DNA of 64,000 nt from contig NZ_JAGMUO010000025.1 of NCBI RefSeq assembly GCF_019049325.1, positions 35,746-99,745 of the forward strand, in the 5' to 3' direction. The position numbers and the translations under genes are program-made. Source of the DNA: Streptomyces sp. AC512_CC834. GTDB lineage: Bacteria; Actinomycetota; Actinomycetes; Streptomycetales; Streptomycetaceae. Below are positions 42,779 to 53,046 of the stretch, in pieces (positions within the stretch are counted from its first letter, which is position 1; each line of letters opens with the position of its first letter). A model generated the notes under the pieces. That model saw only the letters and a list, made by a program, of their open reading frames with translations, did not search any database and was not told where the DNA came from.

Positions 42779-45522
42779 CCGGCCACCCCCGGGTCCGCCG
42801 CGGTCACCTCGAGCAGTTGGTACCGGTCGATCGCCTGCTTCAGCACCGACCGGTCGACCTTCCCCTCGCGTGCCAGCTCCGTCAGCACTCCCACCACGAT
42901 CGACTGGGCGTCGATGTGGAAGAACCGCCGCGCCGCCCCCCGCGTGTCCGCGAAGCCGAAGCCGTCCGCGCCCAGCGACTGGTACGTCCCCGGCACCCAC
43001 CGCGCGATCTGGTCCGGCACCGACCGCATCCAGTCGGACACCGCCACGAACGGCCCCTGCGCGCCGGCCAGCTTCCGCGTCACGTACGGCACCTGCTGCT
43101 CCTCCTCGGGATGCAGCAGGTTGTGCTCCTCGCAGGCCACGGCCTCGCGCCGCAGCTCGTTCCAGGAGGTCGCCGACCAGACGTCGGCGCGCACGTTCCA
43201 CTCCTCGGCGAGGATCCGCTGGGCCTCCACGGCCCACGGCACCGCGACCCCGGACGCCATGATCTGCGCCGGAATGGAGCCGCCCGTGCCCTCGCTGAAG
43301 CGGTGGACGCCCTTGAGGATGCCCTCGACGTCCACGTTCTCGGGCTCGGCCGGGTGCCGGATGGGCTCGTTGTAGAGGGTGAGGTAGTAGAAGACGTCCT
43401 CGCCGTGCGGGTGCTGTTCGTCCCCGCCGTACATCCGGCGCAGCCCGTCCTTGACGATGTGCGCGATCTCGAACCCGAAAGCCGGGTCGTACGCCACGCA
43501 TGCCGGGTTGGTCGAGGCCAGCAACTGCGACTGCCCGTCCGCGTGCTGAAGGCCCTCACCGGTCAGAGTCGTACGGCCCGCGGTCGCGCCCAGCACGAAT
43601 CCGCGCGCCAACTGGTCGCCCATCTGCCAGAACTGGTCGCCGGTGCGCTGGAAACCGAACATCGAGTAGAACACGTAGACCGGGATGAGCGGCTCGCCGT
43701 GCGTGGCGTACGCCGAACCCGCCGCGATCAGGGAGGCCGTGCAGCCGGCCTCGGAGATGCCGTCGTGCAGCATCTGCCCGTTCGGCGCCTCCTTGTAGGC
43801 GAGCAGCAGATCGCGGTCCACGGACTCGTACTGCTGCCCGAGCGGATTGTAGATCTTCGCACTCGGGAAGAACGAGTCCATGCCGAACGTGCGGTACTCG
43901 TCCGGCGCGATCAGCACGAAGCGCTTGCCGAGCTCCTTGTCCCGCATGAGGTCCTTCAGGAGACGCACGAAAGCCATCGTCGTCGCGATGGACTGCTGCC
44001 CCGACCCCTTCTTCACGGTCGCGTACGTCTTGTCCTCCGGCAGAGCGAGCGGCTTCGACCGCACGACCCGGGTCGGCACGTATCCGCCGCAGCCCAGGCG
44101 CCGGTCGTGCATGTACTGCATCTCCTCCGTGTCCCGGCCGGGGTGGTAGTACGGTGGCGGGCCGGACTCCAGCTCCTTGTCGGAGATCGGCAGGTGCAGC
44201 CGGTCGCGGAAGCGCTTGAGGTCGTCGACCGTCAGCTTCTTCATCTGGTGCGTGGCGTTGCGGCCCTCGAAGTTCGGGCCCAGGGTCCAGCCCTTGATCG
44301 TCTTGGCGAGGATGACCGTCGGCTGGCCCTTGTGCTCCTGGGCCGCCTTGTACGCCGCGTAGATCTTCCGGTGGTCGTGACCGCCGCGGCCCAGGTGCAG
44401 GATCTGGTCGTCGGTCATGTTCTCGACCATCGTGCGCAGCCGGTGGTCGTCGCCGAAGAAGTGGTCGCGGATGTACGCGCCGGACTCCGTGGCGTAGGTC
44501 TGGAACTGGCCGTCCGGGGTCGTGTTCATGCGGTTGACCAGCACGCCGTCGCGGTCCTGGGCGAGCAGCGGGTCCCACGTGCGGTCCCACACCAGCTTGA
44601 TCACGTTCCAGCCGGCGCCCCGGAAGACCGACTCCAGCTCCTGGATGATCTTGCCGTTGCCGCGCACCGGGCCGTCCAGGCGCTGGAGGTTGCAGTTGAC
44701 CACGAAGGTCAGGTTGTCCAGGCCCTCGCGGGCGGCGATGGAGAGCTGGCCCAGCGACTCCGGCTCGTCCATCTCGCCGTCGCCCAGGTAGGCCCACACG
44801 TGCGAACGCGACGTGTCCGCGATCCCGCGCGCGTGCATGTAGCGGTTCATCCGCGCCTGGTAGATGGCGCCGATCGGGCCGAGGCCCATCGAGACCGTCG
44901 GGAACTCCCAGAAGTCCGGCATCGACCGCGGATGCGGATACGACGACAGCGCGTGCGGCGCCTTCGACTTCTCCTGCCGGAAGCCGTCCAGGTGCTCCTC
45001 ACTGAGCCGGTCCAGCAGGTACGCGCGCGCATAGATGCCGGGCGAGGCGTGCCCCTGGAAGAAGACCTGGTCACCGCCGTCGCCCTCGTCCTTGCCCCGG
45101 AAGAAGTGGTTGAAGCCCACGTCGTACAGGGACGCGGAGGACGCGAACGTCGCGATGTGGCCGCCGACGCCGATACCGGGCCGCTGCGCGCGTGAGACCA
45201 TCACGGCGGCGTTCCAGCGGGTGGCGTTGAGGATCTTGCGCTCGATCTCCTCGTTGCCGGGGAAGAACGGCTCACTCTTGGTCGGGATGGTGTTGACGTA
45301 GTCCGTGCTGCGCATCTCGGGCACGGCCACGCGCTTCTCGCGGGCCCGCTCGATCAGCCGCAGCATCAGATAGCGGGCCCGCTCCCGGCCGCGCTCGTCG
45401 ACGGCGGCGTCGAGGGAGTCGAGCCACTCCTGGGTTTCCTCGGGATCGAAGTCAGGAACCTGACTCGGAAGGCCGCCAATGATGATCGGACTGCGATCAT
45501 TGCGATCGGATGCGGAAGCCAC
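42766..45522 (-). CDS. aceE: Pyruvate dehydrogenase E1 component, homodimeric type
   Basis: 918-aa thiamine-diphosphate enzyme that decarboxylates pyruvate and passes the acetyl group to the lipoyl E2. Homodimeric type as in E. coli and actinobacteria, not alpha/beta. ThDP motif [32 protein letters not shown]; starts [33 protein letters not shown] at 45522 follows AAGGAA. Links glycolysis to the fab operon by acetyl-CoA. A direct repeat TTGGTTCCC (45579 and 45687) lies upstream. Confidence 0.96.
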   Translation of the reverse strand: MASASDRNDRSPIIIGGLPSQVPDFDPEETQEWLDSLDAAVDERGRERARYLMLRLIERAREKRVAVPEMRSTDYVNTIPTKSEPFFPGNEEIERKILNATRWNAAVMVSRAQRPGIGVGGHIATFASSASLYDVGFNHFFRGKDEGDGGDQVFFQGHASPGIYARAYLLDRLSEEHLDGFRQEKSKAPHALSSYPHPRSMPDFWEFPTVSMGLGPIGAIYQARMNRYMHARGIADTSRSHVWAYLGDGEMDEPESLGQLSIAAREGLDNLTFVVNCNLQRLDGPVRGNGKIIQELESVFRGAGWNVIKLVWDRTWDPLLAQDRDGVLVNRMNTTPDGQFQTYATESGAYIRDHFFGDDHRLRTMVENMTDDQILHLGRGGHDHRKIYAAYKAAQEHKGQPTVILAKTIKGWTLGPNFEGRNATHQMKKLTVDDLKRFRDRLHLPISDKELESGPPPYYHPGRDTEEMQYMHDRRLGCGGYVPTRVVRSKPLALPEDKTYATVKKGSGQQSIATTMAFVRLLKDLMRDKELGKRFVLIAPDEYRTFGMDSFFPSAKIYNPLGQQYESVDRDLLLAYKEAPNGQMLHDGISEAGCTASLIAAGSAYATHGEPLIPVYVFYSMFGFQRTGDQFWQMGDQLARGFVLGATAGRTTLTGEGLQHADGQSQLLASTNPACVAYDPAFGFEIAHIVKDGLRRMYGGDEQHPHGEDVFYYLTLYNEPIRHPAEPENVDVEGILKGVHRFSEGTGGSIPAQIMASGVAVPWAVEAQRILAEEWNVRADVWSATSWNELRREAVACEEHNLLHPEEEQQVPYVTRKLAGAQGPFVAVSDWMRSVPDQIARWVPGTYQSLGADGFGFADTRGAARRFFHIDAQSIVVGVLTELAREGKVDRSVLKQAIDRYQLLEVTAADPGVAGGDA

Positions 45523-45909
45523 GCTGTTCCTTCGCTTTCAGAGGGCCACTTTGCCGGGTGTGTGGGCCGATTCCCCCGTTGGTTCCCCATCGTGTACCTC
45601 ACGGGGGCAATCGTCATCTGTACCGTGGGGTAACCGGTTCTCCCATGAGGATCGGGGGCACGTTCATTCGAGTCTCGTACCCACACTTGGTTCCCAAATA
45701 CGCAAACGGGGCAGATAGGTGTGGTGTACGTCACCTTCGGGTTGGAGGGCATGGCTGGAGTTGCGGCGACACGGCCGGGATCGTCACCGTTTCGGCGGTC
45801 CCAGACGCCGGGTACTTGCGCGATCCGTCCCGCCCGTGTGGACTACGGCCAAGCCTCGCGCACGCGCGTGGCTGAAGACATCTACCGAAACATGATCAGG
45901 AGGCAACCC
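45523..45909. other. 387-base divergent control region between aceE and DUF3052
   Basis: No gene. Contains two direct TTGGTTCCC copies 108 bases apart (45579-45587, 45687-45695), a GTACC-rich stretch near 45595-45632, and the ribosome site AGGAGG at 45898-45903 for the next gene. An in-frame ATG at 45751 is too far from any ribosome site. Probably promoters for both genes, but no clean -10/-35 pair is visible. Confidence 0.5.
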
Positions 45910-46347
45910 GTGAGCGCGACCGCGGACCACGCGGAGGAGCGGACGAACCCTGCCGCCAGGCTGGGGTTCCAGCCCGGGCAGGTGGTCCAGGAGATCGGCT
46001 ACGACGACGACGTCGACCAGGAGCTCCGCGAGGCCATTGAGGGCGCCGTCGAGGGCGAGCTGGTGGACGAGGACTACGAGGACGTGGCCGATGCCGTCGT
46101 GCTGTGGTTCCGTGACGACGACGGCGACCTGACGGATGCGCTGGTGGATGCCACCACGTACATCGAAGAAGGCGGGTCGATCCTCCTTCTCACGCCGAAG
46201 ACCGGCCGTGACGGGTACGTCGAGGCCAGTGACATCTCGGAGGCGTCGACGACCGCCGGACTGACGGCGTCCAAGAGCGTCAGCGTCGGCAAGGACTGGA
46301 GCGGCAGCCGGCTGGCTACGCCCAAGGCCGCAAAGTCCAAGCGGTAG
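45910..46347 (+). CDS. DUF3052 domain protein
   Basis: 145-aa acidic protein: ARLGFQPGQVVQEIGYDDDVDQELREAIEG, DVADAVVLWFRDDDGDLTDALVDAT and GSILLLTPKTGRDGYVEASDI are the family pattern. GTG at 45910 with AGGAGG seven bases upstream; longer frames extend into the promoter. Found throughout actinobacteria, function unknown; conserved next to aceE and peroxiredoxin genes. Confidence 0.9.
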   Translation: MSATADHAEERTNPAARLGFQPGQVVQEIGYDDDVDQELREAIEGAVEGELVDEDYEDVADAVVLWFRDDDGDLTDALVDATTYIEEGGSILLLTPKTGRDGYVEASDISEASTTAGLTASKSVSVGKDWSGSRLATPKAAKSKR

Positions 46348-46373
46348 CCCCGGCTCCGCACCACCCGGACTCC

Positions 46374-46401
46374 GGACGGGCCGACCGCGGTCGGCCCGTC
46401 C
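46374..46401 (+). terminator. Terminator after DUF3052
   Basis: Perfect 13-bp stem GGACGGGCCGACC/GGTCGGCCCGTCC with a 2-base loop, 27 bases after the stop codon. Confidence 0.85.
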
Positions 46402-46469
46402 GCGGGTTCGCGATCGTCCCTGCGTAGGGTGTTTCCAGCGAACCATCCTCGGAAGGGACGAAACAGGAC

Positions 46470-46928
46470 ATGGCGATCCAGGTAGGCGACAAGGCCCCCG
46501 ACTTCGAACTCAAGGACAACCACGGCGCGACCGTCCGGCTGTCCGACTTCCGCGGCCGGAAGAACGTCGTGGTGCTCTTCTACCCCTTCGCCTTCACCGG
46601 CGTGTGCACCGGCGAGCTGTGCGAGATGCGCGACAACCTGCCGCAGTTCTCCGACCGCGACACCCAGGTGCTCGCCGTTTCCAACGACTCCATCCACACC
46701 CTGCGCGTCTTCGCCGAGCAGGAGGGTCTGGAGTACCCGCTGCTGTCCGACTTCTGGCCGCACGGCAACGTCTCGCGCGCCTACGGCGTCTTCGACGAGG
46801 ACAAGGGTTGTGCCGTCCGCGGCACCTTCATCATCGACCGGGAGGGCGTCGTGCGCTGGACCGTGGTCAACGGCCTGCCGGACGCCCGTGACCTGACCGA
46901 GTACGTGAAGGCGCTCGACACCCTGTGA
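46470..46928 (+). CDS. Peroxiredoxin (AhpE/Bcp type)
   Basis: 152-aa thiol peroxidase: [46 protein letters not shown] holds the peroxidatic Cys in the PxxxTxxC-like context [10 protein letters not shown], with another Cys four residues later. Near-universal C-terminal [15 protein letters not shown]. Likely reduces alkyl hydroperoxides using mycothiol or thioredoxin systems. GGAAGGGACG precedes the ATG. Confidence 0.93.
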   Translation: MAIQVGDKAPDFELKDNHGATVRLSDFRGRKNVVVLFYPFAFTGVCTGELCEMRDNLPQFSDRDTQVLAVSNDSIHTLRVFAEQEGLEYPLLSDFWPHGNVSRAYGVFDEDKGCAVRGTFIIDREGVVRWTVVNGLPDARDLTEYVKALDTL

Positions 46929-47104
46929 CCGGCGCCCCCGCCGTTCGGCATCACGGCTCGCCGTGTCGACTCCACGTGTCGACACCACGTGATTTGTCGC
47001 CTCCGGGGACTGCGGGGCGCGGGAACCCGTCACTAGGATCGAATCGTTGATCCGATATCCATGCACTACGGGGCACCCCGCCCCTGGACACCAATGGAGG
47101 ACTC

Positions 47105-47680
47105 GTGGGAGTCAGCCTCAGCAAGGGCGGCAACGTTTCGCTGACCAAGGAGGCCCCCGGCCTGACCGCGGTCATCGTCGGTCTGGGGTGGGACATCCGT
47201 TCCACGACCGGCACCGACTTCGACCTCGACGCCAGCGCGCTGCTGCTGAACAGCGCCGGCAAGGTCGCCAGCGACGCGCACTTCATCTTCTTCAACAACC
47301 TGAAGAGCCCGGACGGATCCGTCGAGCACACCGGCGACAACACCACCGGTGAGGGCGAGGGCGACGACGAGCAGATCAAGATCAACCTCGCCGGCGTCCC
47401 GGCCGACATCGAGAAGGTCGTCTTCCCGGTCTCGATCTACGACGCCGAGAACCGCCAGCAGTCCTTCGGCCAGGTCCGCAACGCGTTCATCCGCGTCGTC
47501 AACCAGGCCGGCGAGGCCGAGATCGCCCGCTACGACCTGAGCGAGGACGCCTCCACGGAGACCGCCATGGTCTTCGGCGAGCTGTACCGGCACGGTGCGG
47601 AGTGGAAGTTCCGGGCCATCGGCCAGGGCTATGCCTCCGGCCTGCGCGGCATCGCCCAGGACTTCGGCGTGAACGTCTGA
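47105..47680 (+). CDS. TerD-family protein (1)
   Basis: 191-aa TerD domain protein of tellurite/stress resistance. Calcium-binding signature intact: [10 protein letters not shown] and GEGEGDDE. Full beta-sandwich sequence from [18 protein letters not shown] to DFGVNV. GTG at 47105 with TGGAGG upstream. Paralogous to the next gene (same length, most blocks shared), so a tandem duplication. Cytoplasmic face of a membrane-associated stress complex is the proposed location. Confidence 0.94.
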   Translation: MGVSLSKGGNVSLTKEAPGLTAVIVGLGWDIRSTTGTDFDLDASALLLNSAGKVASDAHFIFFNNLKSPDGSVEHTGDNTTGEGEGDDEQIKINLAGVPADIEKVVFPVSIYDAENRQQSFGQVRNAFIRVVNQAGEAEIARYDLSEDASTETAMVFGELYRHGAEWKFRAIGQGYASGLRGIAQDFGVNV

Positions 47681-47689
47681 GCGACCCGG

Positions 47690-47775
47690 CCACCGGCCAC
47701 CGGCCACCGGGGCGACGGCCTCGAACGTCCGGCGAGGCGATGATCTCGATACGTCCGGCGAGGCCACCGTCTCGA
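47690..47775. repeat. Short tandem repeats between the two TerD genes
   Basis: Three CGGCCAC-type units (47695-47712) followed by three copies of a TCTCGATACGTCCGGCGAGGC-type block (47722-47786, first copy CCTCGAACGTCCGGCGAGG). The last copy runs into the terminator hairpin. Confidence 0.7.
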
Positions 47776-47777
47776 TA

Positions 47778-47814
47778 CGTCCGGCGCCGCACGGTTTACG
47801 TGCGGCGCCGGACG
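47778..47814 (+). terminator. Hairpin between TerD genes
   Basis: 15-bp perfect stem (47778-47792 with 47800-47814) around GGTTTAC; stem core CGTCCGGCGCCGCAC. It separates the two TerD genes, suggesting different expression levels. Confidence 0.8.
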
Positions 47815-47856
47815 CGCAGGAACCCAAGAACCATCACCCGGGGAGGGACCATCACC

Positions 47857-48432
47857 ATGGGCGTCACGCTTGCCAAGGGAGGCAACGTCTCCCTGTCCAA
47901 GGCCGCACCGAACCTCACACAGGTACTGGTCGGGCTCGGCTGGGACGCGCGTTCCACCACCGGAGCACCCTTCGACCTCGACGCCAGCGCACTCGCGTGC
48001 AGCAGTGGCCGGGTGCTCGGCGACGAGTGGTTCGTCTTCTACAACCAGCTCAAGAGCCCGGACGGCTCGATCGAGCACACCGGCGACAATCTCACCGGCG
48101 AGGGGGACGGCGACGACGAGTCGGTGCTGGTCGACCTCTCCAACGTGCCCGCCCACTGCGACAAGATCGTCTTTCCGGTCTCGATCCACATGGCCGACGA
48201 GCGCGGCCAGACCTTCGGCCAGGTCAGCAACGCCTTCATCCGGGTCGTCAACCAGGCCGACGGCCAGGAGCTGGCCCGCTACGACCTCAGTGAGGACGCC
48301 TCCTCGGAGACCGCGATGATCTTCGGCGAGCTCTACCGCTACCAGGGCGAGTGGAAGTTCCGTGCAGTGGGACAGGGGTACGCGTCGGGGCTTCGGGGCA
48401 TCGCTCTAGACTTCGGAGTCAACGTTTCGTAA
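47857..48432 (+). CDS. TerD-family protein (2)
   Basis: 191-aa paralogue of the preceding TerD protein with both calcium motifs ([18 protein letters not shown]). Differences: two Cys (LACSSG, AHCDK) absent from copy 1. ATG at 47857 behind GGGAGGGACC. Followed in 49 bases by the TerC-like gene. Confidence 0.94.
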   Translation: MGVTLAKGGNVSLSKAAPNLTQVLVGLGWDARSTTGAPFDLDASALACSSGRVLGDEWFVFYNQLKSPDGSIEHTGDNLTGEGDGDDESVLVDLSNVPAHCDKIVFPVSIHMADERGQTFGQVSNAFIRVVNQADGQELARYDLSEDASSETAMIFGELYRYQGEWKFRAVGQGYASGLRGIALDFGVNVS

Positions 48433-48481
48433 AGCCGAGTACGGCGCGGGGGAGCCCCGTACACACACGATTGGGTAGCCA

Positions 48482-49624
48482 GTGCTTCTGAAAACCTTCG
48501 GCTGGTCGTTCGCGGTCACCGCGCTCGGCCTGGTCGCGGCGGTCTTCTACGGGGGGTGGACCGCCTTCGGCATCGTGGCGATCCTCTCCGTCCTGGAGAT
48601 CTCGCTGTCCTTCGACAACGCGGTGATCAACGCCGGGATCCTGAAGAAGATGAATGCCTTCTGGCAGAAGATCTTCCTCACCATCGGCGTTCTCATCGCC
48701 GTCTTCGGCATGCGCCTGGTGTTCCCGGTCGTGATCGTGGCGGTCAGTGCCCAGCTCGGACCGATCGAGGCCGTCGACCTCGCGCTCACCGACAAGGACC
48801 GCTATCAGGAGCTGGTGACGGACGCCCATCCGTCCATCGCCGCCTTCGGTGGCATGTTCCTCCTGATGATCTTCCTCGACTTCATCTTCGAGGACCGGGA
48901 CATCAAGTGGCTGGCCTGGCTGGAGCGCCCGCTGGCCAAGCTCGGCAAGGTCGACATGCTGTCGGTCTGCATCGCCCTGATCGTGCTGCTGATCTCCTCC
49001 ATCACCTTCGCCACCAACGCCCACCAGCACGGCGGTACGCACGCCGACAAGGCGGAAACCGTTCTGCTCGCCGGCATCGCGGGCCTGATCACCTACATGA
49101 TCGTCGGCGGTCTCTCCGGCTTCTTCGAGGACAAACTCGAAGAGGAGGAGGAACGCGAGCACGAGGCGGAGGAGGCGGCCGCCCGCGCCGGCAAGCCCAA
49201 GTCGGCGGTCGCCCTGGCCGGCAAGGCCGCGTTCTTCATGTTCCTCTACCTGGAGGTCCTGGACGCGTCCTTCTCCTTCGACGGTGTCATCGGCGCCTTC
49301 GCCGTCACCAACGACATCGTCCTGATGGCCCTCGGCCTCGGCATCGGCGCCATGTACGTCAGGTCGCTCACGGTCTACCTGGTCCGCCAGGGCACCCTCG
49401 ACGACTACGTCTACCTGGAGCACGGCGCCCACTACGCCATCGGCGCCCTGGCGATCATCCTGCTGGTCACCATCCAGTACCAGATCCACGAGCTCATCAC
49501 CGGCCTCGTCGGCGTCGTCCTGATCGGCTGGTCCTTCTGGTCCTCGGTGCGCCGCAACCGCGCATTGGCGGCGACCGGGGGAGACGGCGACCAGGAGAAG
49601 GCGGAGGTCTCCTCCGGGGTGTGA
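48482..49624 (+). CDS. TerC-like membrane protein (DUF475)
   Basis: 380-aa protein with about nine helices. Both halves carry the acidic repeat of the TerC/LysE-like fold: LEISLSFDNAVINAGIL and LEVLDASFSFDGVIGAF; the Asp residues are thought to bind metal. A highly charged cytoplasmic loop (KLEEEEEREHEAEEAAARAG) sits in the middle. DUF475 is the actinobacterial TerC relative that partners TerD; a metal (possibly manganese) handling role is inferred from family studies. GTG at 48482. Confidence 0.88.
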   Translation: MLLKTFGWSFAVTALGLVAAVFYGGWTAFGIVAILSVLEISLSFDNAVINAGILKKMNAFWQKIFLTIGVLIAVFGMRLVFPVVIVAVSAQLGPIEAVDLALTDKDRYQELVTDAHPSIAAFGGMFLLMIFLDFIFEDRDIKWLAWLERPLAKLGKVDMLSVCIALIVLLISSITFATNAHQHGGTHADKAETVLLAGIAGLITYMIVGGLSGFFEDKLEEEEEREHEAEEAAARAGKPKSAVALAGKAAFFMFLYLEVLDASFSFDGVIGAFAVTNDIVLMALGLGIGAMYVRSLTVYLVRQGTLDDYVYLEHGAHYAIGALAIILLVTIQYQIHELITGLVGVVLIGWSFWSSVRRNRALAATGGDGDQEKAEVSSGV

Positions 49625-49709
49625 AACCCTTTCGTTCCCGGGCCGGGTTCGCCCCCGGTGCGCCTGCTCCGCTGGTGTGAACAGGGCCCGGGCGAGGAAC
49701 GCTCTGTGC

Positions 49710-49747
49710 GGGGCGGCCGACGAGGACGACTCCTCGGGGGCCGCCCC
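49710..49747 (+). terminator. Two-tier hairpin after the TerC-like gene
   Basis: Outer stem GGGGCGGCC/GGCCGCCCC and inner stem CGAGGA/TCCTCG with loop CGAC (49710-49747). Lies 86 bases after the stop codon. Confidence 0.8.
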
Positions 49748-49776
49748 GTCGGCGGTCGAGTGAAGGTGGGGCGGGA

Positions 49777-50514
49777 ATGGGCTTCTTGGACGGGCTGAGG
49801 CGCGGCCGCGAGTCCGAGTTCGACTCGGGCAGCGCGGCGACCAACTCCATCCAGTTGACCAAACGGCACAGCCAGGTCTCCCTGACCAAGCAGGGCGCGG
49901 CGACCGGCAATCTGCGCATCAACCTCTCCTGGCGGATGCGGACCTCGGACATCAGGGGCGTCCAGCGGGAGAGCCTGCTGCGGCACCCCTTCAAGGCGCT
50001 CAAGCCCCCCGAGGTCGTCGGCCACAGCCAGAGCATGGTCAACGTCGACCTCGACCTCGGCTGTCTCTACGAACTCATGGACGGCACCCGCGGCGTCGTC
50101 CAGCCGCTCGGCGGCTTCCTGGGCGACGTCAACGGCCCGCCGTACGTCAAACTCAGCGGCGACGACCGGTTCGGCTCGGCCTCCGGCGAGACGATCTACG
50201 TCAACCTCGACCACAAGGACGCCATCAAGCGCCTGCTGCTCTTCGCCTACATCTACGACCAGACCCCCGCCTTCGACCGGACGCACGCCATTGTCACGCT
50301 CTACCCGAGCAACGGCCCCCGCATCGAGATAGGCCTCGACGAGCGGCATCCGCAGGCCCGGTCCTGCGCCGTGGTGATGATCGAGAACGTCAAGGGCGAG
50401 ATCTTCGTCCGCCGCGAGGTGAAGTTCGTGTACGGCTTCCAGGGAGAACTGGACCGGCTGTACGGGTGGGGCCTGCAATGGGGCCGGGGACACAAGAGCA
50501 AGGCGGACCGATGA
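49777..50514 (+). CDS. TerA-like tellurium-resistance protein
   Basis: 245-aa protein of the TerA type: NSIQLTKRHSQVSLTKQ, TGNLRINLSWRM, NVDLDLGCLYELMDG and SASGETIYVNLDHKDAIKRLLLFAYIYDQTPAFDRTHAIVTLYPSNG. These strands mirror the TerD sandwich but lack the DDE loop. GGGCGGGAATG start with weak ribosome site GGTGGGG. Third component of the Ter group here; it would join TerD proteins in the membrane-associated complex. Confidence 0.88.
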   Translation: MGFLDGLRRGRESEFDSGSAATNSIQLTKRHSQVSLTKQGAATGNLRINLSWRMRTSDIRGVQRESLLRHPFKALKPPEVVGHSQSMVNVDLDLGCLYELMDGTRGVVQPLGGFLGDVNGPPYVKLSGDDRFGSASGETIYVNLDHKDAIKRLLLFAYIYDQTPAFDRTHAIVTLYPSNGPRIEIGLDERHPQARSCAVVMIENVKGEIFVRREVKFVYGFQGELDRLYGWGLQWGRGHKSKADR

Positions 50515-50623
50515 GTCCCGCCCCGCATCACTGAGCCGCCACGCGGCGCGGTCTGTGACACGTCACACGGTCGGTCCTGTGACGCGTCACACGGCCGGGC
50601 CCCCGCGGCGGCCGGCGAGGCGA

Positions 50624-51589
50624 CTACCGTCCGACGAACTGCGGGCCCTGCGGGGGCAGCCGGAAGTCCGGATCGGGCACGCCCGTGACCGGCTGCGGAT
50701 AGCCGTAGCCGGACTGCGCGCCGGCGGCCCCGGCCGCCGCGGGCGCCTGCGGATAGCCGTACCCGGACCGTGCGGCGGCCGGCTGCGGATAACCGTAGGC
50801 GGGCTGCGTCGTCGGCGGCTGCTGCGGATAGCCGTACGTGGGCTGTGCGGGTACGCCGGCGGGCTGCTCCGGCGGCAGCGGCCGCGAGGCCTCCGGGAGG
50901 GGCTGCACGGTCGTCGGCTGGTCGTCGGGACCGACCACCGGAGCGGCGGGCGCGGACCGGGCCGGTGTCGGCCGGTCGGGTGTGGACTGAGAGGGAGCGG
51001 ACGGGACCGGTTCGGGCCGGGGGGCCGACATGGGGTCGTCCGCCCCCTCCGACTCGTCCACCGAGATGCCGAAGTCGGTGGCCAGGCCCGTGAGCCCGTT
51101 GGAATACCCCTCACCCAGCGCCCGGAACTTCCAGCCGTCCCCGCGCCGGTACAGCTCACCGCAGATCAGCGCCGTCTCCTGACCGGTCTCCGGTTTGACG
51201 TCGAAGTACGCCAGCGGTTCCGCGTCGGCCGAGGCGTCGTGCAGCAGGATGCGCAGTGACCGGACCCGGTCGAAGGTGACGCCGTCCGCCGACGCGACCA
51301 GCAGGATCCGCCCCACGGAGGGCTCGACCCCGGAGAGATCTGTCTGGATCGTGTCCGTCAGGCCCTCGGTGACCCGCTTCTTGCCGAGCCGCCAGACCTG
51401 CCCGGAGGGGTGCCGGGGCTGGTTGTAGAAGACGAAGTCCTCGTCGGAACGCACGCGGTCGTCCGGCCCCAGCAGCAACGCGGAGGCGTCGACGTCGGGA
51501 ACCCCCTGCCCGGGTGTCCAGCGCAGCACGGCGCGTACCGTGGTGGCTTGCAGCGGGACGTTCGACCCCTTCAGCATCGCGTGCGTCAT
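50624..51589 (-). CDS. TerD-family protein (3) with Tyr/Gly/Pro repeat tail
   Basis: 321-aa protein. Residues 1-185 are a TerD domain ([57 protein letters not shown]). The loop that is GEGDDE in the other two reads LGKKRVTEG, so one calcium site is probably lost. Residues 190-321 are Pro/Gln-rich with four GYGYPQ-type repeats, likely disordered or condensate-prone. Opposite strand to the other ter genes; convergent with TerA-like. Confidence 0.9.
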   Translation of the reverse strand: MTHAMLKGSNVPLQATTVRAVLRWTPGQGVPDVDASALLLGPDDRVRSDEDFVFYNQPRHPSGQVWRLGKKRVTEGLTDTIQTDLSGVEPSVGRILLVASADGVTFDRVRSLRILLHDASADAEPLAYFDVKPETGQETALICGELYRRGDGWKFRALGEGYSNGLTGLATDFGISVDESEGADDPMSAPRPEPVPSAPSQSTPDRPTPARSAPAAPVVGPDDQPTTVQPLPEASRPLPPEQPAGVPAQPTYGYPQQPPTTQPAYGYPQPAAARSGYGYPQAPAAAGAAGAQSGYGYPQPVTGVPDPDFRLPPQGPQFVGR

Positions 51590-51797
51590 GCCGTCATCCT
51601 GCCCTCTCGGTCCTGGTCACGACAACGCGGGGGCGGGTACTCGGTTCGTGTCCGCTCGCCCCGGGTGGCCATCGCCGACATGGCCGGGTTACCTGGAATT
51701 CATGCCCGGTGGGAACCTCCGACATGGATATGTACGTACTATTACCGGCCACCTTTCGACGATTCACAGGTTGCCCAGACACCACGGGGGAGTTTAA

Positions 51798-52964
51798 ATG
51801 CGTCATTTCGGACAGATAGCCCCTGATGTGCGGAAGCGTCTCTTTCATCAGGAGCCCTGCTCCTTCACGGCGGACGCCCCGGCCCGGCTGCTGTCCGCGG
51901 CCCTGGGTGCCACGCTCTACAGCCCGGCCACCAGACCGGGCCTCGCCGACGACATCCTGAAGCAGAGCGCGCGCGGGCTGGTGTCGATGGTGCTGTGCCT
52001 GGAGGACTCGATCGACGACGCGGACGTACCCGTCGGCGAGGCGAACCTCGTCCGCCAGCTCACGGACCTGGCGAAACGTTCCCCTTCCGACCTCCCCCTG
52101 CTGTTCATCCGGGTCCGTACCCCCGAGCAGATACCCGACCTCGCACGGCGCCTCGGCCCCGCCGTGCGGCTGCTGTCCGGATTCGTGCTGCCGAAGTTCA
52201 CCGAGGAACGCGGCATGCCCTTCCTGGAGGCGCTCTCCGCCTCCGAGACCGCCAGCGGCCGCAGACTCTTCGCCATGCCCGTGCTGGAGTCCCCGGACCT
52301 GCTGTACCGGGAGTCCCGGGTACAGACGCTGGAGGGCATCTTCCGCGCGGTCGACAAGTACCGCGACCGCGTACTCGCCCTGCGGCTCGGCGTGACCGAC
52401 TTCTGCTCCTCCTACGGGCTGCGCAGAGGCCCCGACATGACGGCCTACGACGTCCAGATCGTCGCCTCCGTGATCGCCGACGTGGTGAACATGCTCGCCC
52501 GCGCCGACGGCACCGGATTCACGGTGACCGGACCGGTGTGGGAGTACTTCCGCGTCCAGGAGAGGATGTTCAAACCGCAACTGCGCCAGAGCCCCTTCCT
52601 GGAAGGACAGGCCGTCGAACTCCGCCAGAAGCTCATCGAGCACTCGATGGACGGCCTGCTGCGGGAGATCTCCCTCGACCGTGCCAACGGCCTGCTCGGC
52701 AAGACCTGCATCCACCCCTCGCACGTCCTCCCCGTGCACGCGCTGTCCGTCGTCAGCCACGAGGAGTTCAGCGACGCCCAGGACATCCTGCGGCCCGAAC
52801 GGTGCGGCGGCGGTGTGATGAGGTCGGCCTACACGAACAAGATGAACGAGGTGAAGCCCCACCGAGCCTGGGCCGAGCGGACACTGCTGCGCGCCGAGAT
52901 CTTCGGGGTGGCGAACGAGGACATCGGCTTCGTGGAGCTGCTCGCCGCCGGCCTGTCCGACTGA
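51798..52964 (+). CDS. HpcH/HpaI (citrate-lyase-like) enzyme of the Ter biosynthetic arm
   Basis: 388-aa TIM-barrel C-C lyase-like protein: ATLYSPATRPGLADDI, VSMVLCLEDSIDDADV, VLPKFTEERGMPFLEAL and GLLGKTCIHPSHVLPVHAL match the CitE/HpcH fold with its metal-binding Glu/Asp. Ter loci of many bacteria pair this enzyme with a phosphoribosyltransferase and a HAD phosphatase, and were predicted to make a nucleoside-like metabolite (comparative work of Anantharaman, Iyer and Aravind). Starts an operon of four genes. Confidence 0.85.
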   Translation: MRHFGQIAPDVRKRLFHQEPCSFTADAPARLLSAALGATLYSPATRPGLADDILKQSARGLVSMVLCLEDSIDDADVPVGEANLVRQLTDLAKRSPSDLPLLFIRVRTPEQIPDLARRLGPAVRLLSGFVLPKFTEERGMPFLEALSASETASGRRLFAMPVLESPDLLYRESRVQTLEGIFRAVDKYRDRVLALRLGVTDFCSSYGLRRGPDMTAYDVQIVASVIADVVNMLARADGTGFTVTGPVWEYFRVQERMFKPQLRQSPFLEGQAVELRQKLIEHSMDGLLREISLDRANGLLGKTCIHPSHVLPVHALSVVSHEEFSDAQDILRPERCGGGVMRSAYTNKMNEVKPHRAWAERTLLRAEIFGVANEDIGFVELLAAGLSD

Positions 52965-52977
52965 ACGCAAGGAACCC

Positions 52978-53046
52978 ATGACCGACACCAGGGCCCATGC
53001 CGCGATGGACAAGCCACGATGGACAACGGGAGGCACCAGCACATGA
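52978..53046 (+). CDS. Short 22-codon ORF coupled to the fusion gene
   Basis: ATG at 52978 with AAGGAA upstream (52970-52975), 22 sense codons, TGA at 53044-53046 overlapping the ATG of the next gene (ATGA). Peptide MTDTRAHAAM... resembles the start of the downstream protein (MTERAHAEG), hinting at a duplication of the start region. May serve only to deliver ribosomes to the fusion gene; a real peptide is possible. Confidence 0.45.
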   Translation: MTDTRAHAAMDKPRWTTGGTST

